The notes under the pieces were generated by a model. That model made no database searches, was not told the DNA's origin, and saw only the letters and a program-made list of their open reading frames with translations. Below, in pieces: positions 1 through 4,933 of a stretch of DNA of 8,169 nt. The stretch is from JBAZWE01 sp041660545. Its GTDB lineage: Bacteria > Actinomycetota > Thermoleophilia > BMS3ABIN01. Made by a program: the position numbers and the translations under genes. Position 1 is the first letter of the stretch. The number at the start of each line of letters is the position of its first letter. Location: contig JBAZWE010000085.1 in the NCBI GenBank assembly GCA_041660545.1, positions 1 to 8,169 on the forward strand, in the 5' to 3' direction.

Positions 1-415
1 CATCTGTCAGGGTTTGCCCTCCGAGCTGATTGTCGCTCGCGGAGAAGGTAGTTGTCGGTATTCGTCCGGCCGCATCGAGATATGCTGCTGTCAGATCGTT
101 TTTGGCTCCATTCACCAGGCCAGGATTATTTCCGGCAGCACCTGCAGGACCCGTTGCATCTACAGCATAAATCGTGCCGGATACTTCGCCTGGGGTCAAC
201 CCGGCATAGTTCGTGCCGGCGGCTGGGCTAAGCCCAACATCTCCGGTAATAACAGAATTTGGAACATTCGTGACCGCCTCACCACTCAGAACTGCAAAAC
301 CCTCCGCCGTACCAAGATTAACCATGGGTGTCGCGGTGGCGCTTGACACAGCCAAACCAAACATAATCGTGACTACAATCAGTACTCCAACCGAAAGCCT
401 AGTTAATATTTTCAT
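1..415 (-). CDS. DUF3494 / ice-binding-like secreted protein, partial (N-terminal 138 residues)
   Basis: The reading frame is open from the ATG at 415 to the window edge, so the C-terminus is missing. Residues 1-28 form a Sec signal peptide: MKILTR, a hydrophobic stretch of about 17 residues, then SSATA. The mature part begins with LGTAEGFAVLSGEAVTN, then NSVITGDVGLSPAAGT, GTIYAVDA and DLTAAYLDAAGRIPT. This succession is typical of the start of the DUF3494 beta-helical fold, used by bacterial ice-binding and adhesin-like proteins. The start is fixed by GGGGAGG (minus strand, 423-429) seven bases before ATG. Family members are secreted or surface-attached and some bind ice, but many homologues are uncharacterised, so ice binding itself is not shown here. 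It is divergent from everything to its right, with about 500 bases of non-coding DNA upstream. Confidence 0.85.
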   Translation of the reverse strand, partial: MKILTRLSVGVLIVVTIMFGLAVSSATATPMVNLGTAEGFAVLSGEAVTNVPNSVITGDVGLSPAAGTNYAGLTPGEVSGTIYAVDATGPAGAAGNNPGLVNGAKNDLTAAYLDAAGRIPTTTFSASDNQLGGQTLTD

Positions 416-533
416 GTAACAGCCTCCCCACAAAGTTGTTCCTGTAAGCCTTGTAAGCCTTGAAATCTAAGCTCCCCCGGCAAGAAGAAGCCTAAACATG
501 GCAAAACGGTTTGTTCGATCCCAAGAACTGGTC

Positions 534-561
534 AGGTACAAATAGATTTTGTCTTGTACCT
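534..561. repeat. 8-bp inverted repeat
   Basis: The arms AGGTACAA (534-541) and TTGTACCT (554-561) are perfectly complementary around a 12-base loop. It lies about 120 bases upstream of the DUF3494 start and is followed by eight G. No T run follows on either strand, so it is not an intrinsic terminator. It could be an operator; the function is unknown. Confidence 0.55.
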
Positions 562-579
562 AGGGGGGGGAGCCGAAAA

Positions 580-603
580 CGCTAACATTTTGCTAACAAA
601 ATG
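580..603. repeat. 24-bp palindrome-bearing repeat, copy A
   Basis: It is identical over 24 bases to 1555-1578, and 31 of 34 positions match when extended to 575-608. It contains the direct repeat GCTAACA twice with an 11-base period, and the perfect palindrome CATTTTG-CTAA-CAAAATG (586-603). It lies 114 bases left of the tRNA-Sec 3' half. Direct 11-base-spaced repeats beside a tRNA core would suit integrase arm sites, and the palindrome would suit an operator. The sequence does not decide between them. Confidence 0.8.
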
Positions 604-716
604 AATGGTACTAGTTGGTAATAGAAGGTATCAGAAGTGAAACTGCTCCCTCAGAAACCCAATTAGAAAGCACTAAACGGGACTATCTGGTAACAGAAGG
701 CAACACCCGCACTCGA

Positions 717-781
717 CTTCAAAACCGGTAGGCGGCGGTAACCGCGTCGTTGGCAGGTTCGATTCCTGTGCCTTCCCGCCA
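717..781 (+). pseudogene. selC: tRNA-Sec (selC) 3'-half fragment, att-like, copy 1
   Basis: The sequence runs from the anticodon loop CTTCAAA (anticodon TCA, reads UGA) through the 3' strand of the anticodon stem (ACCGG). It continues into a 24-nt variable arm that folds as GGCGGCG/CGTCGTT around GTAACCG, a 5-bp T stem (GCAGG/CCTGT), an 8-nt acceptor strand GCCTTCCC, discriminator G and an encoded CCA (779-781). The 8+5 acceptor/T geometry and long variable arm are specific to tRNA-Sec. The 5' half is missing: the bases before CTTCAAA (ACTCGA) do not pair with ACCGG, and no GGGAAGGC D-arm half precedes it. The homology therefore starts at the anticodon loop, a common crossover point for tyrosine recombinases, which makes this look like an attR remnant. 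It is not a functional tRNA. Confidence 0.85.
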
Positions 782-914
782 ATCATCAGCCGCTGTTCAC
801 AAGCCTCTACCACAAGTCTGTTGGTCCCACTCCACATCATGCGTTTGAGAATCCTCCCTTTGGGCAACAAGTACTGGCAAAGAGTTGGCGATGATCCGGG
901 AGAAGCGAAATAGT

Positions 915-1454
915 ATGAAAAACAAGTTTGCTTACATATTTATGCTTACGATCGTATTGCTGGCGCTGTCATCTTTCTCCTGTGGTGAGAAAAGCATTAC
1001 GGAGCTCAACGCCACAGCAAAACCGGGGGAATATTATGAAAACGTGGGCCAGATCACCGGGGCTTTTAGTAGCAGCGGCATTGACTGCACGCAGATTGCT
1101 TCCGAGTCTTCGACCTTCGAGACTTCCTGTTTGATGACCTCGGGAAATAAAGAGTCCGTCATTATAAAATGCTATTCGCGAGAGTGGTCCCGGCAAATGA
1201 ATCCCTATCAGGGTACACAAGGGCTGCCAGGAATACCGGGCGAAATAGCTGAAGCGGCCAACCAGACCTCTGAAAATAATTACGAAGAGACCGTCAAGGG
1301 AACAATCGACCAGACAGTCAATTATCAAAAAGAATACCGGAAGAAATTTAGCAAAGATGAGACCTATTTTCTCGTAGGGCCGGATTGGACAATACAATCG
1401 GACCTGGACACCCTAAAGAAAGTTCAGAGCGCCTTAGGTGGCGAGATCAGGTAG
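915..1454 (+). CDS. Putative lipoprotein of unknown function
   Basis: 179 residues from the ATG at 915. MKNKF is followed by a hydrophobic stretch and a cysteine at residue 23 (LSSFSC-GEKS). This resembles a lipoprotein signal, although the -3/-2 positions (S, F) are not canonical. Three further cysteines sit close together (DCTQ, TSCLM, IKCYS), followed by a short GTQGLPGIPGE stretch and a charged C-terminal half (EYRKKFSKDE) ending in a predicted helix. No family is recognised. Starts at TTG 885 and ATG 891 are also in frame, but would put a charged extension before the signal peptide. The 915 start has GGGAG 12 bases upstream, which is longer than ideal. It begins 134 bases after the tRNA-Sec fragment and reads the same way, with no partner gene in an obvious operon. 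Confidence 0.7.
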   Translation: MKNKFAYIFMLTIVLLALSSFSCGEKSITELNATAKPGEYYENVGQITGAFSSSGIDCTQIASESSTFETSCLMTSGNKESVIIKCYSREWSRQMNPYQGTQGLPGIPGEIAEAANQTSENNYEETVKGTIDQTVNYQKEYRKKFSKDETYFLVGPDWTIQSDLDTLKKVQSALGGEIR

Positions 1455-1471
1455 TTAAAATTGCCTTTTTT

Positions 1472-1489
1472 GAGTTGGAGTTGGAGTTG
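1472..1489. repeat. Triple GAGTTG hexamer
   Basis: Three perfect tandem copies of GAGTTG follow the stop of the 915-1454 gene, and a fourth isolated copy lies at 1511-1516 inside the promoter spacer. It is probably a simple slippage repeat. Confidence 0.6.
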
Positions 1490-1500
1490 ACCCGCTTTCG

Positions 1501-1528
1501 TTGACACCCTGAGTTGGAAGAGAATAAT
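1501..1528 (+). promoter_or_regulatory. Predicted sigma70 promoter for the DUF4352 lipoprotein gene
   Basis: A perfect -35 TTGACA (1501-1506), a 16-base spacer and AATAAT (1523-1528, five of six consensus bases) predict a start near 1535, some 80 bases before the ATG at 1614. The 24-bp palindrome copy B falls just downstream of the predicted start, where a repressor site would act. Confidence 0.55.
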
Positions 1529-1554
1529 TTTTAAACCGGAAGAACAGTTGAAAG

Positions 1555-1578
1555 CGCTAACATTTTGCTAACAAAATG
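1555..1578. repeat. 24-bp palindrome-bearing repeat, copy B
   Basis: Exact second copy of 580-603, with the palindrome at 1561-1578. It sits in the predicted 5' leader of the next gene, about 20-43 bases after the predicted transcription start and 35 bases before the start codon. That position suits an operator. No tRNA-like sequence lies next to this copy, which weakens the pure att-arm reading. Confidence 0.8.
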
Positions 1579-1613
1579 GCTGGGACTGCCGGAAGACAAG
1601 GGGTTGAGGTTCA

Positions 1614-2531
1614 ATGCAAACTTATTGGGGTTGTCAAATACGATTCGTGTTACTGATGAGCGTCCTGTTTTCCGTTCTGCTGCTTGCGGGCTGCGGTCAA
1701 CTGCCGAAGGTGGGGGAGCAGGCAAGCAATGACAAGATAGGCGTCACGGTAAACGATATCCAGTTTTACGACCAATACTGTGACACATGGTTACTTGGTG
1801 GGGTGAAAAAGCCCAAGGATGAAAACAGCCTCTTTGCATTAGTCACCCTCACTGTGGAAAACCTGGGAAACGAACCGCAGAAAATTAAGCGCGTAAAATT
1901 GATAGACGCCAATGGGCAAGATGCCGACGAGCTTATCGGCCTTGGCCTCCCTGAAATAAAGGACCTTAAGGCTGATGAAGTCATCAACCCCGGCGCGCAG
2001 ATTACCGTGACAGATGTATACGTTGTTCCTAAAGGCTCAGTGTGGGACCGGGTATCCTTTTCGGCCGACCCGCCGATTGATATCAGCCTGGAATCGCGCG
2101 AGGCTACCATGCCACCACCCCCGCCACTGGCAAAGATCGGAGAGCCGGCGGAAAGCGGCGGCGTCGAAATGACAGTTAATTCTGTTACCACGCCGGAACA
2201 GCTCACTCATGGCATAATTACCCAGTCGGCGAAGCCAGGAAGCAAACTGGTGCTGCTGGACGTCACATTGAAAAATGTCTCCATCCAGCCCTCCCATTCC
2301 AGCAACGAAGACAACCTGATGCTTATCGACGCTAATAATAAGACGTCGAACAATATAGTAGTTTATCTCGGAATTCCCGTGGAGGAGGTGCTGCCTTTAA
2401 AAGATCTCGCCCCGGGAGAATCAGTGCGAGGAAAGGTGCTAAGGACTGTCCCGGCGGACGCGGTGTTAAGCAAATTGCAGTACGTGTTTCCCAAGATGGG
2501 TCCGCCGCCGGAGGTGGATATCTCCAAGTGA
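1614..2531 (+). CDS. Lipoprotein with two tandem DUF4352-like domains
   Basis: 305 residues. A short N-region (MQTYWGCQIR) and hydrophobic core end in a canonical lipobox LLAGC, giving lipidated Cys27. Domain 1 (about 40-160) has IGVTVNDIQF, LFALVTLTVENLGNEPQKI, VKLIDANGQ and INPGAQITVTDVYVVP. Domain 2 (about 173-300), after a proline linker (MPPPPP), has KIGEPAESGGVEMTVNSV, KLVLLDVTLKNVSIQP, LMLIDANNKT and LAPGESVRGKVLRTVP. These are the ordered hallmarks of the immunoglobulin-like DUF4352 fold of cell-surface lipoproteins, whose ligand is generally unknown. The start is chosen because TTGAGG lies four bases before the ATG; an internal ATG at 1656 would shorten the signal peptide and has no such site. 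It probably forms its own transcription unit from the promoter at 1501. Confidence 0.85.
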   Translation: MQTYWGCQIRFVLLMSVLFSVLLLAGCGQLPKVGEQASNDKIGVTVNDIQFYDQYCDTWLLGGVKKPKDENSLFALVTLTVENLGNEPQKIKRVKLIDANGQDADELIGLGLPEIKDLKADEVINPGAQITVTDVYVVPKGSVWDRVSFSADPPIDISLESREATMPPPPPLAKIGEPAESGGVEMTVNSVTTPEQLTHGIITQSAKPGSKLVLLDVTLKNVSIQPSHSSNEDNLMLIDANNKTSNNIVVYLGIPVEEVLPLKDLAPGESVRGKVLRTVPADAVLSKLQYVFPKMGPPPEVDISK

Positions 2532-2551
2532 AGCATGAGACTGCGGCCTAA

Positions 2552-2568
2552 CGGGTTTGAGAAACCCG
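2552..2568. other. Strong hairpin after the DUF4352 lipoprotein gene
   Basis: CGGGTTT-GAG-AAACCCG is a perfect 7-bp stem with a 3-base loop, 20 bases after the stop at 2531. The next T run (TTTT, 2587-2590) is about 18 bases further on, so it is not a textbook intrinsic terminator. It may stabilise the 3' end or terminate weakly. Confidence 0.45.
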
Positions 2569-2691
2569 GATTGCGGCGCGAGGGGGTTTTATTAATTGCA
2601 TACAATAACCATACCGGCTTCACAGGATGCCAGGGACTGAAATTGTAGTCCAGATAGCTGTTGTCGTAGTCACACGATTCACCTCCCGTGT

Positions 2692-2720
2692 AGGTTCGAT
2701 TCCTGTGCCTTCCCGCCAAT
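2692..2720 (+). pseudogene. tRNA-Sec 3'-end fragment, copy 2
   Basis: These 29 bases are identical to 755-783. They cover most of the T arm (AGG-TTCGATT-CCTGT), the acceptor strand GCCTTCCC, G, CCA and the two bases after it. The T stem is GTAGG/CCTGT, still pairable. Upstream, ACACG/CGTGT (2672-2676 and 2686-2690) can pair where the variable arm would be, but there is no TTCAAA anticodon loop. Only the 3' end is therefore supported as selC-derived. It lies 1.9 kb from copy 1, same orientation, between the plus-strand lipoprotein gene and the 3' end of the minus-strand membrane protein gene. Confidence 0.75.
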
Positions 2721-2798
2721 TAATTCAGGCGATTCGCAGTCATCTCCAGGGAGTCAGAGTGATAATCCGGTTTATCTCGACCAGAAACAGCCGGCATA

Positions 2799-3527
2799 TC
2801 ACGAATGGTACGGGTTTCCCTGCTCGTCATAGACGTTTCCTTCTTCATCGATCTGCACGACCTTGTTATGCGAAGACGGCATTGCCGTGAGAATCAGCAC
2901 GATTCCCAGGACAACGAGGAAGGCAGTAACATAAAAACCCATGTCTATTTCAGTTGCTTTAACATCAAACCCCGGCTTGATATTTAATTGAGCTCTGTCG
3001 TCATTCATCACCATGAGACTCTTGACATGTAGCAGAAGCAGCCCTGACCAGAGAACCAGGGAAGTTGCCCAGAGGATCCAGTTGCGTACCTGCCCCGTCC
3101 TCTTATATAACGGTCTTTTGCCTTTGTCATGCACATAACGGCCAAGACTCGGCACTCTGAAAGGTTCGAGAATAAGCAAGGCAAACAGAACAAAAAGAAA
3201 GCCTGCCGGCAATGCGTAGTTCCAGAAAATTCTTATGGTCATTGTGTCTGTCTTATCAAAGATCATTGTATTCCACGTAAATAGAGATAACACGTTCTCA
3301 GGATGGGCGATCACGGGGCTCGCAAAAGTATCGAGAATAGAATTCGGTATTGCTTGATCTAAATTAATAAAAATAGTGAGGCCTGAAAACACAATGGTTA
3401 TGGCTAGCAACCATATAACAAGCCTGTTTGCTATCTTCTGCCTTTTAAGAGGAACAACACCAGGCCTTGTCTTTCCCTCTGACATTACAGACATTTTCTT
3501 TGCTTGCATCTGTTTCTCAGAAACCAT
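2799..3527 (-). CDS. Four-helix integral membrane protein, unknown function
   Basis: 242 residues from the ATG at 3527, which has GGAGG (3533-3537) five bases upstream. An in-frame start further up, at 3554, lacks such a site. The N-terminus is basic and soluble (to about residue 34, PLKRQKIANR). Four membrane segments follow: about 36-56, 104-121, 150-168 and 196-215. The loop between helices 1 and 2 is about 45 residues (LDQAIPNSILDTFASPVIAHPENV). A basic loop, YVHDKGKRPLYKRTGQVRN (131-149), separates helices 2 and 3 and is probably cytoplasmic. The C-terminal tail ends VQIDEEGNVYDEQGNPYHS. No family or catalytic motif is recognised. It is divergent from IS3 debris just upstream and converges on the tRNA-Sec copy 2. 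Confidence 0.75.
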   Translation of the reverse strand: MVSEKQMQAKKMSVMSEGKTRPGVVPLKRQKIANRLVIWLLAITIVFSGLTIFINLDQAIPNSILDTFASPVIAHPENVLSLFTWNTMIFDKTDTMTIRIFWNYALPAGFLFVLFALLILEPFRVPSLGRYVHDKGKRPLYKRTGQVRNWILWATSLVLWSGLLLLHVKSLMVMNDDRAQLNIKPGFDVKATEIDMGFYVTAFLVVLGIVLILTAMPSSHNKVVQIDEEGNVYDEQGNPYHS

Positions 3528-3540
3528 GATTCCCTCCAAA

Positions 3541-3714
3541 TTATCGAAAAGCAAAGAGCGTGGCCCCTTGCTGCGTTAGCTTTCCCGAACACCTTTTCCA
3601 GGGTACCCGTTCCACATTTAAGTCGCCAAAGAAGCTTTCGGCCGCATCGTTATTTTGACAGTGGACATTCAGCTCATTCTGCTTAGAGCACTTCTTTTGA
3701 CTCCCGGTTGATAT
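3541..3714 (-). pseudogene. IS3-family transposase (OrfB) C-terminal remnant
   Basis: The minus-strand frame between stops at 3715-3717 and 3541-3543 reads GSQKKCSKQNELNVH, then CQNNDAAESFFGDL, then NVERVPWKR. The DAAESFF(G)xLKxERV block is the hallmark around the last catalytic residue (E, codon 3637-3639) of the DDE integrase core in IS3 OrfB. GSQ..CSK resembles the segment that normally lies some 20 residues earlier. Most of the intervening sequence is missing, as are the N-terminal core and OrfA, and the C-terminus diverges after WKR. It is therefore a decayed internally deleted fragment, showing past transposition at this spot. No terminal inverted repeats were identified. Confidence 0.8.
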
Positions 3715-3730
3715 TTATTCCCCTATTACT

Positions 3731-3756
3731 TTTATCAAAACTCATCCTTTGATAAA
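3731..3756. repeat. 9-bp inverted repeat
   Basis: TTTATCAAA (3731-3739) and TTTGATAAA (3748-3756) are perfectly complementary around an 8-base spacer. It lies in the intergenic stretch between the IS3 debris and the FHA-like gene. It could be an operator or the relic of an element end. There is no gene start close enough to assign it. Confidence 0.6.
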
Positions 3757-4025
3757 TATGCCGCTGGCACCTTGATACGCTTCACTGCTTTGCCTTTGCG
3801 CGAGGCTCGCTCTGAATTTACTTCTCAATGGAAAAACTGCTGGGAAGGCGTAGGAATTAAACGTACGAAATACGGGGTGGCGGGTGTGGTAGTTTACGTC
3901 CACCTCTTACATATTTTGAAGCCCTCCCCAACCTGCAGCTTGAGCTTTACACCCTTCCGGTTTCAAAGCTATCCATATGGGTACATGAAAATATTGTCAT
4001 TTCTGCGGAGCCGAAGGAGACTATT
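3757..4025. other. Non-coding stretch upstream of the FHA-like gene
   Basis: No convincing coding frame or sigma70 promoter was found. It holds the inverted tRNA-Sec-like end (3838-3867). Its last bases carry the ribosome binding site AAGGAG (4014-4019) of the next gene. Confidence 0.5.
3838..3867 (-). pseudogene. Diverged, inverted tRNA-Sec-like 3' end, copy 4
   Basis: Read on the minus strand this is GTACG-TTTAATT-CCTAC followed by the acceptor strand GCCTTCCC, then A and GCA. It matches 18 of 22 bases of the T arm plus acceptor of copy 3. The T-stem changes pair with each other (GTACG/CCTAC versus GCAGG/CCTGT) except for one C-C mismatch. The terminal CCA has become GCA. No variable arm or anticodon arm is recognisable further upstream. 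The full GCCTTCCC octamer at the right distance from the T loop argues against chance. Confidence 0.5.
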
Positions 4026-4772
4026 ATGCTCATCAGACTCGACGGCGACAAAAGGTTTGCGTTCAAGAACGAATGGCTGGTTGACGAGAAACCGGCCAAG
4101 CTCGAAGTCCCAGGCGTTTTCCGCCCAGCCACCGCGTTATTAATGCTTAAAGATGGCTGGGCTTTATTGGTACCCACGCGAGGTGAGACGCTTGTCAATG
4201 GAGAACCAGTAGTTGGTGGAAGGGCTTTGTCGCACGGTGATACCATAGAATTGAAGAAAGGGTCGGATTCTGTAACTTACCAGGTCCAGCAGGATCTGAT
4301 TCAGGTAAAGCGCGAGCGCCTTGAAAGAGACTCAGCAGCTGGGATAGAACACCTGCCTCCACCGGACCTGTCTCTTTATGAGCCGTCTCTTCGCGACTGG
4401 CTGACAAATTTTCATTTCGATGAGCGAGGGATCAGCTTCCAGGAGGGCGGAGAACTTTTGTGGGGTCAGCTTGATGAGGTCGAGTTTCAGGCATGGGTTG
4501 ATAAGAAAATGGCATTTGGTCTTGCCTCGGGCTTCGCGAAAGGTCTTGAACGAGGTAAGCAGATGGTGGAGATTATCAAGCAGAACCTGGAAACATCGGA
4601 AGCGGCTGGGGCACCTGTCTTGACGGCTTGTCTGTATAACATCATCTTTAGCAGCCAGGGAAATATTCTGTACCGGATAAACCGAGTTGATGCCGTGGCC
4701 GGCACCTACATCGCCCGGGCCGTCGATTACTTCGCGCCCTTCGATTTAGTTAAGCTTACTGGCGTTCTGTAA
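4026..4772 (+). CDS. Protein with FHA-like N-terminal domain, unknown function
   Basis: 248 residues. AAGGAG six bases before the ATG fixes the start. Residues about 35-90 read TALLMLKDGWALLVPTRG, then ETLVNGEPVVGGRALSHGDTIEL. The TxVNGxxV...aLxxGDxIxL pattern is the second half of FHA-type and related forkhead-like beta sandwiches, which bind phosphothreonine in signalling proteins. The usual GR...S..H pocket is not visible, so phosphopeptide binding is doubtful. The rest (about 115-248) is acidic and amphipathic (LRDWLTNFHFDERGISFQEGG). A helical stretch follows (FGLASGFAKGLERGKQMVEII), then LTACLYNIIFSS. There is no signal peptide or clear membrane helix, so it is probably cytoplasmic. It converges on the VCBS lipoprotein gene, with 161 bases between stops. 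Confidence 0.7.
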   Translation: MLIRLDGDKRFAFKNEWLVDEKPAKLEVPGVFRPATALLMLKDGWALLVPTRGETLVNGEPVVGGRALSHGDTIELKKGSDSVTYQVQQDLIQVKRERLERDSAAGIEHLPPPDLSLYEPSLRDWLTNFHFDERGISFQEGGELLWGQLDEVEFQAWVDKKMAFGLASGFAKGLERGKQMVEIIKQNLETSEAAGAPVLTACLYNIIFSSQGNILYRINRVDAVAGTYIARAVDYFAPFDLVKLTGVL

Positions 4773-4840
4773 GCAGGTAATCATGCGACGACTCAGCGTC
4801 AGCCTGGAGGCCTGCAATAAATCTTTTTTGTGAATACGTG

Positions 4841-4893
4841 GGAATCGAACCTGCTAAAGACAAGGTTACCCCGTCTTTGGCAGGTTCAATTCC
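4841..4893. repeat. 21-bp palindrome built from two opposed tRNA-Sec T arms
   Basis: The left arm 4841-4861 and right arm 4873-4893 are reverse complements at 19 of 21 positions, around an 11-base centre. Each arm carries GTCTTT-R-GCAGGTTC-R-ATTCC, one on each strand. The result is an inverted pair of T-arm sequences. It lies between the convergent genes ending at 4772 and 4934. No T run follows on either strand, so it is not a standard terminator, although transcripts would fold strongly here. Confidence 0.75.
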
Positions 4894-4905
4894 TGTGCCT
4901 TCCCG
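4874..4905 (+). pseudogene. tRNA-Sec 3'-end fragment, copy 3
   Basis: It contains the T arm GCAGG-TTCAATT-CCTGT, acceptor strand GCCTTCCC and discriminator G. The CCA is lost (GGA instead), and one T-loop base differs from copy 1 (A for G). The 24 bases before it align with the variable arm of copy 1 (GGTNACC and CGTC.TTG shared). They form a different stem, AAAGAC/GTCTTT, in place of GGCGGCG/CGTCGTT. The fold is kept while the sequence changed. This is compatible with an origin from another tRNA-Sec allele rather than simple decay. It overlaps the palindrome at 4841-4893. Confidence 0.65.
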
Positions 4906-4933
4906 GGATCGCGCATCGTAGCCCAACCCTGTA

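Larger units (their letters stand above)
416..716. other. Non-coding region upstream of the DUF3494 gene
   Basis: No credible coding frame is seen. It holds a tandem 9-mer (TGTAAGCCT twice, 443-460) in the presumed leader of the DUF3494 gene, an 8-bp dyad (534-561), a run of eight G (563-570), a 24-bp palindromic repeat (580-603), and an imperfect 18-nt direct repeat (616-633 and 688-705, 15 of 18 identical, TGGTAAYAGAAGG core). It ends at the tRNA-Sec fragment. If that fragment is an att junction, this stretch is the element side and the repeats may be integrase arm sites. No clear sigma70 promoter could be assigned for the minus-strand gene. Confidence 0.6.

Noticed and set aside
507..525. 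GTTCGATCCC as another tRNA T arm
   Set aside because: Only the generic T-loop word matches; no acceptor strand GCCTTCCC or variable arm lies beside it.
416..530. Cyclic-di-GMP riboswitch in the DUF3494 leader
   Set aside because: Looked for the conserved GCAAA / GGGACGCAAAGC type core of GEMM riboswitches; it is not there.
673..870. Minus-strand frame across 673-870 reading ESNLPTTRLPPPTGFEV
   Set aside because: It is a translation through the reverse complement of the tRNA-Sec fragment, a well-known source of false proteins. The same applies to the GTGIEPA frame at 4756-5028 and the GRHRNRT frame at 2363-2719.
2547..2580. Integron attC-like site starting GCCTAAC
   Set aside because: No complementary GTTRGGC end or paired R/L boxes follow at the expected distance, and no integron integrase is present.
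3772..4143. Plus-strand frame of 123 codons overlapping the FHA-like gene start
   Set aside because: No ribosome binding site and unusual composition. It overlaps in another frame a gene with a perfect AAGGAG site, and runs through the inverted tRNA-like end.
4800..4829. Intrinsic terminator after the FHA-like gene (small hairpin then TTTTTT)
   Set aside because: The stem has only three solid pairs (GCC-TGGA-GGC) before a bulge, and the T run is about 10 bases away, so it is too weak to call.
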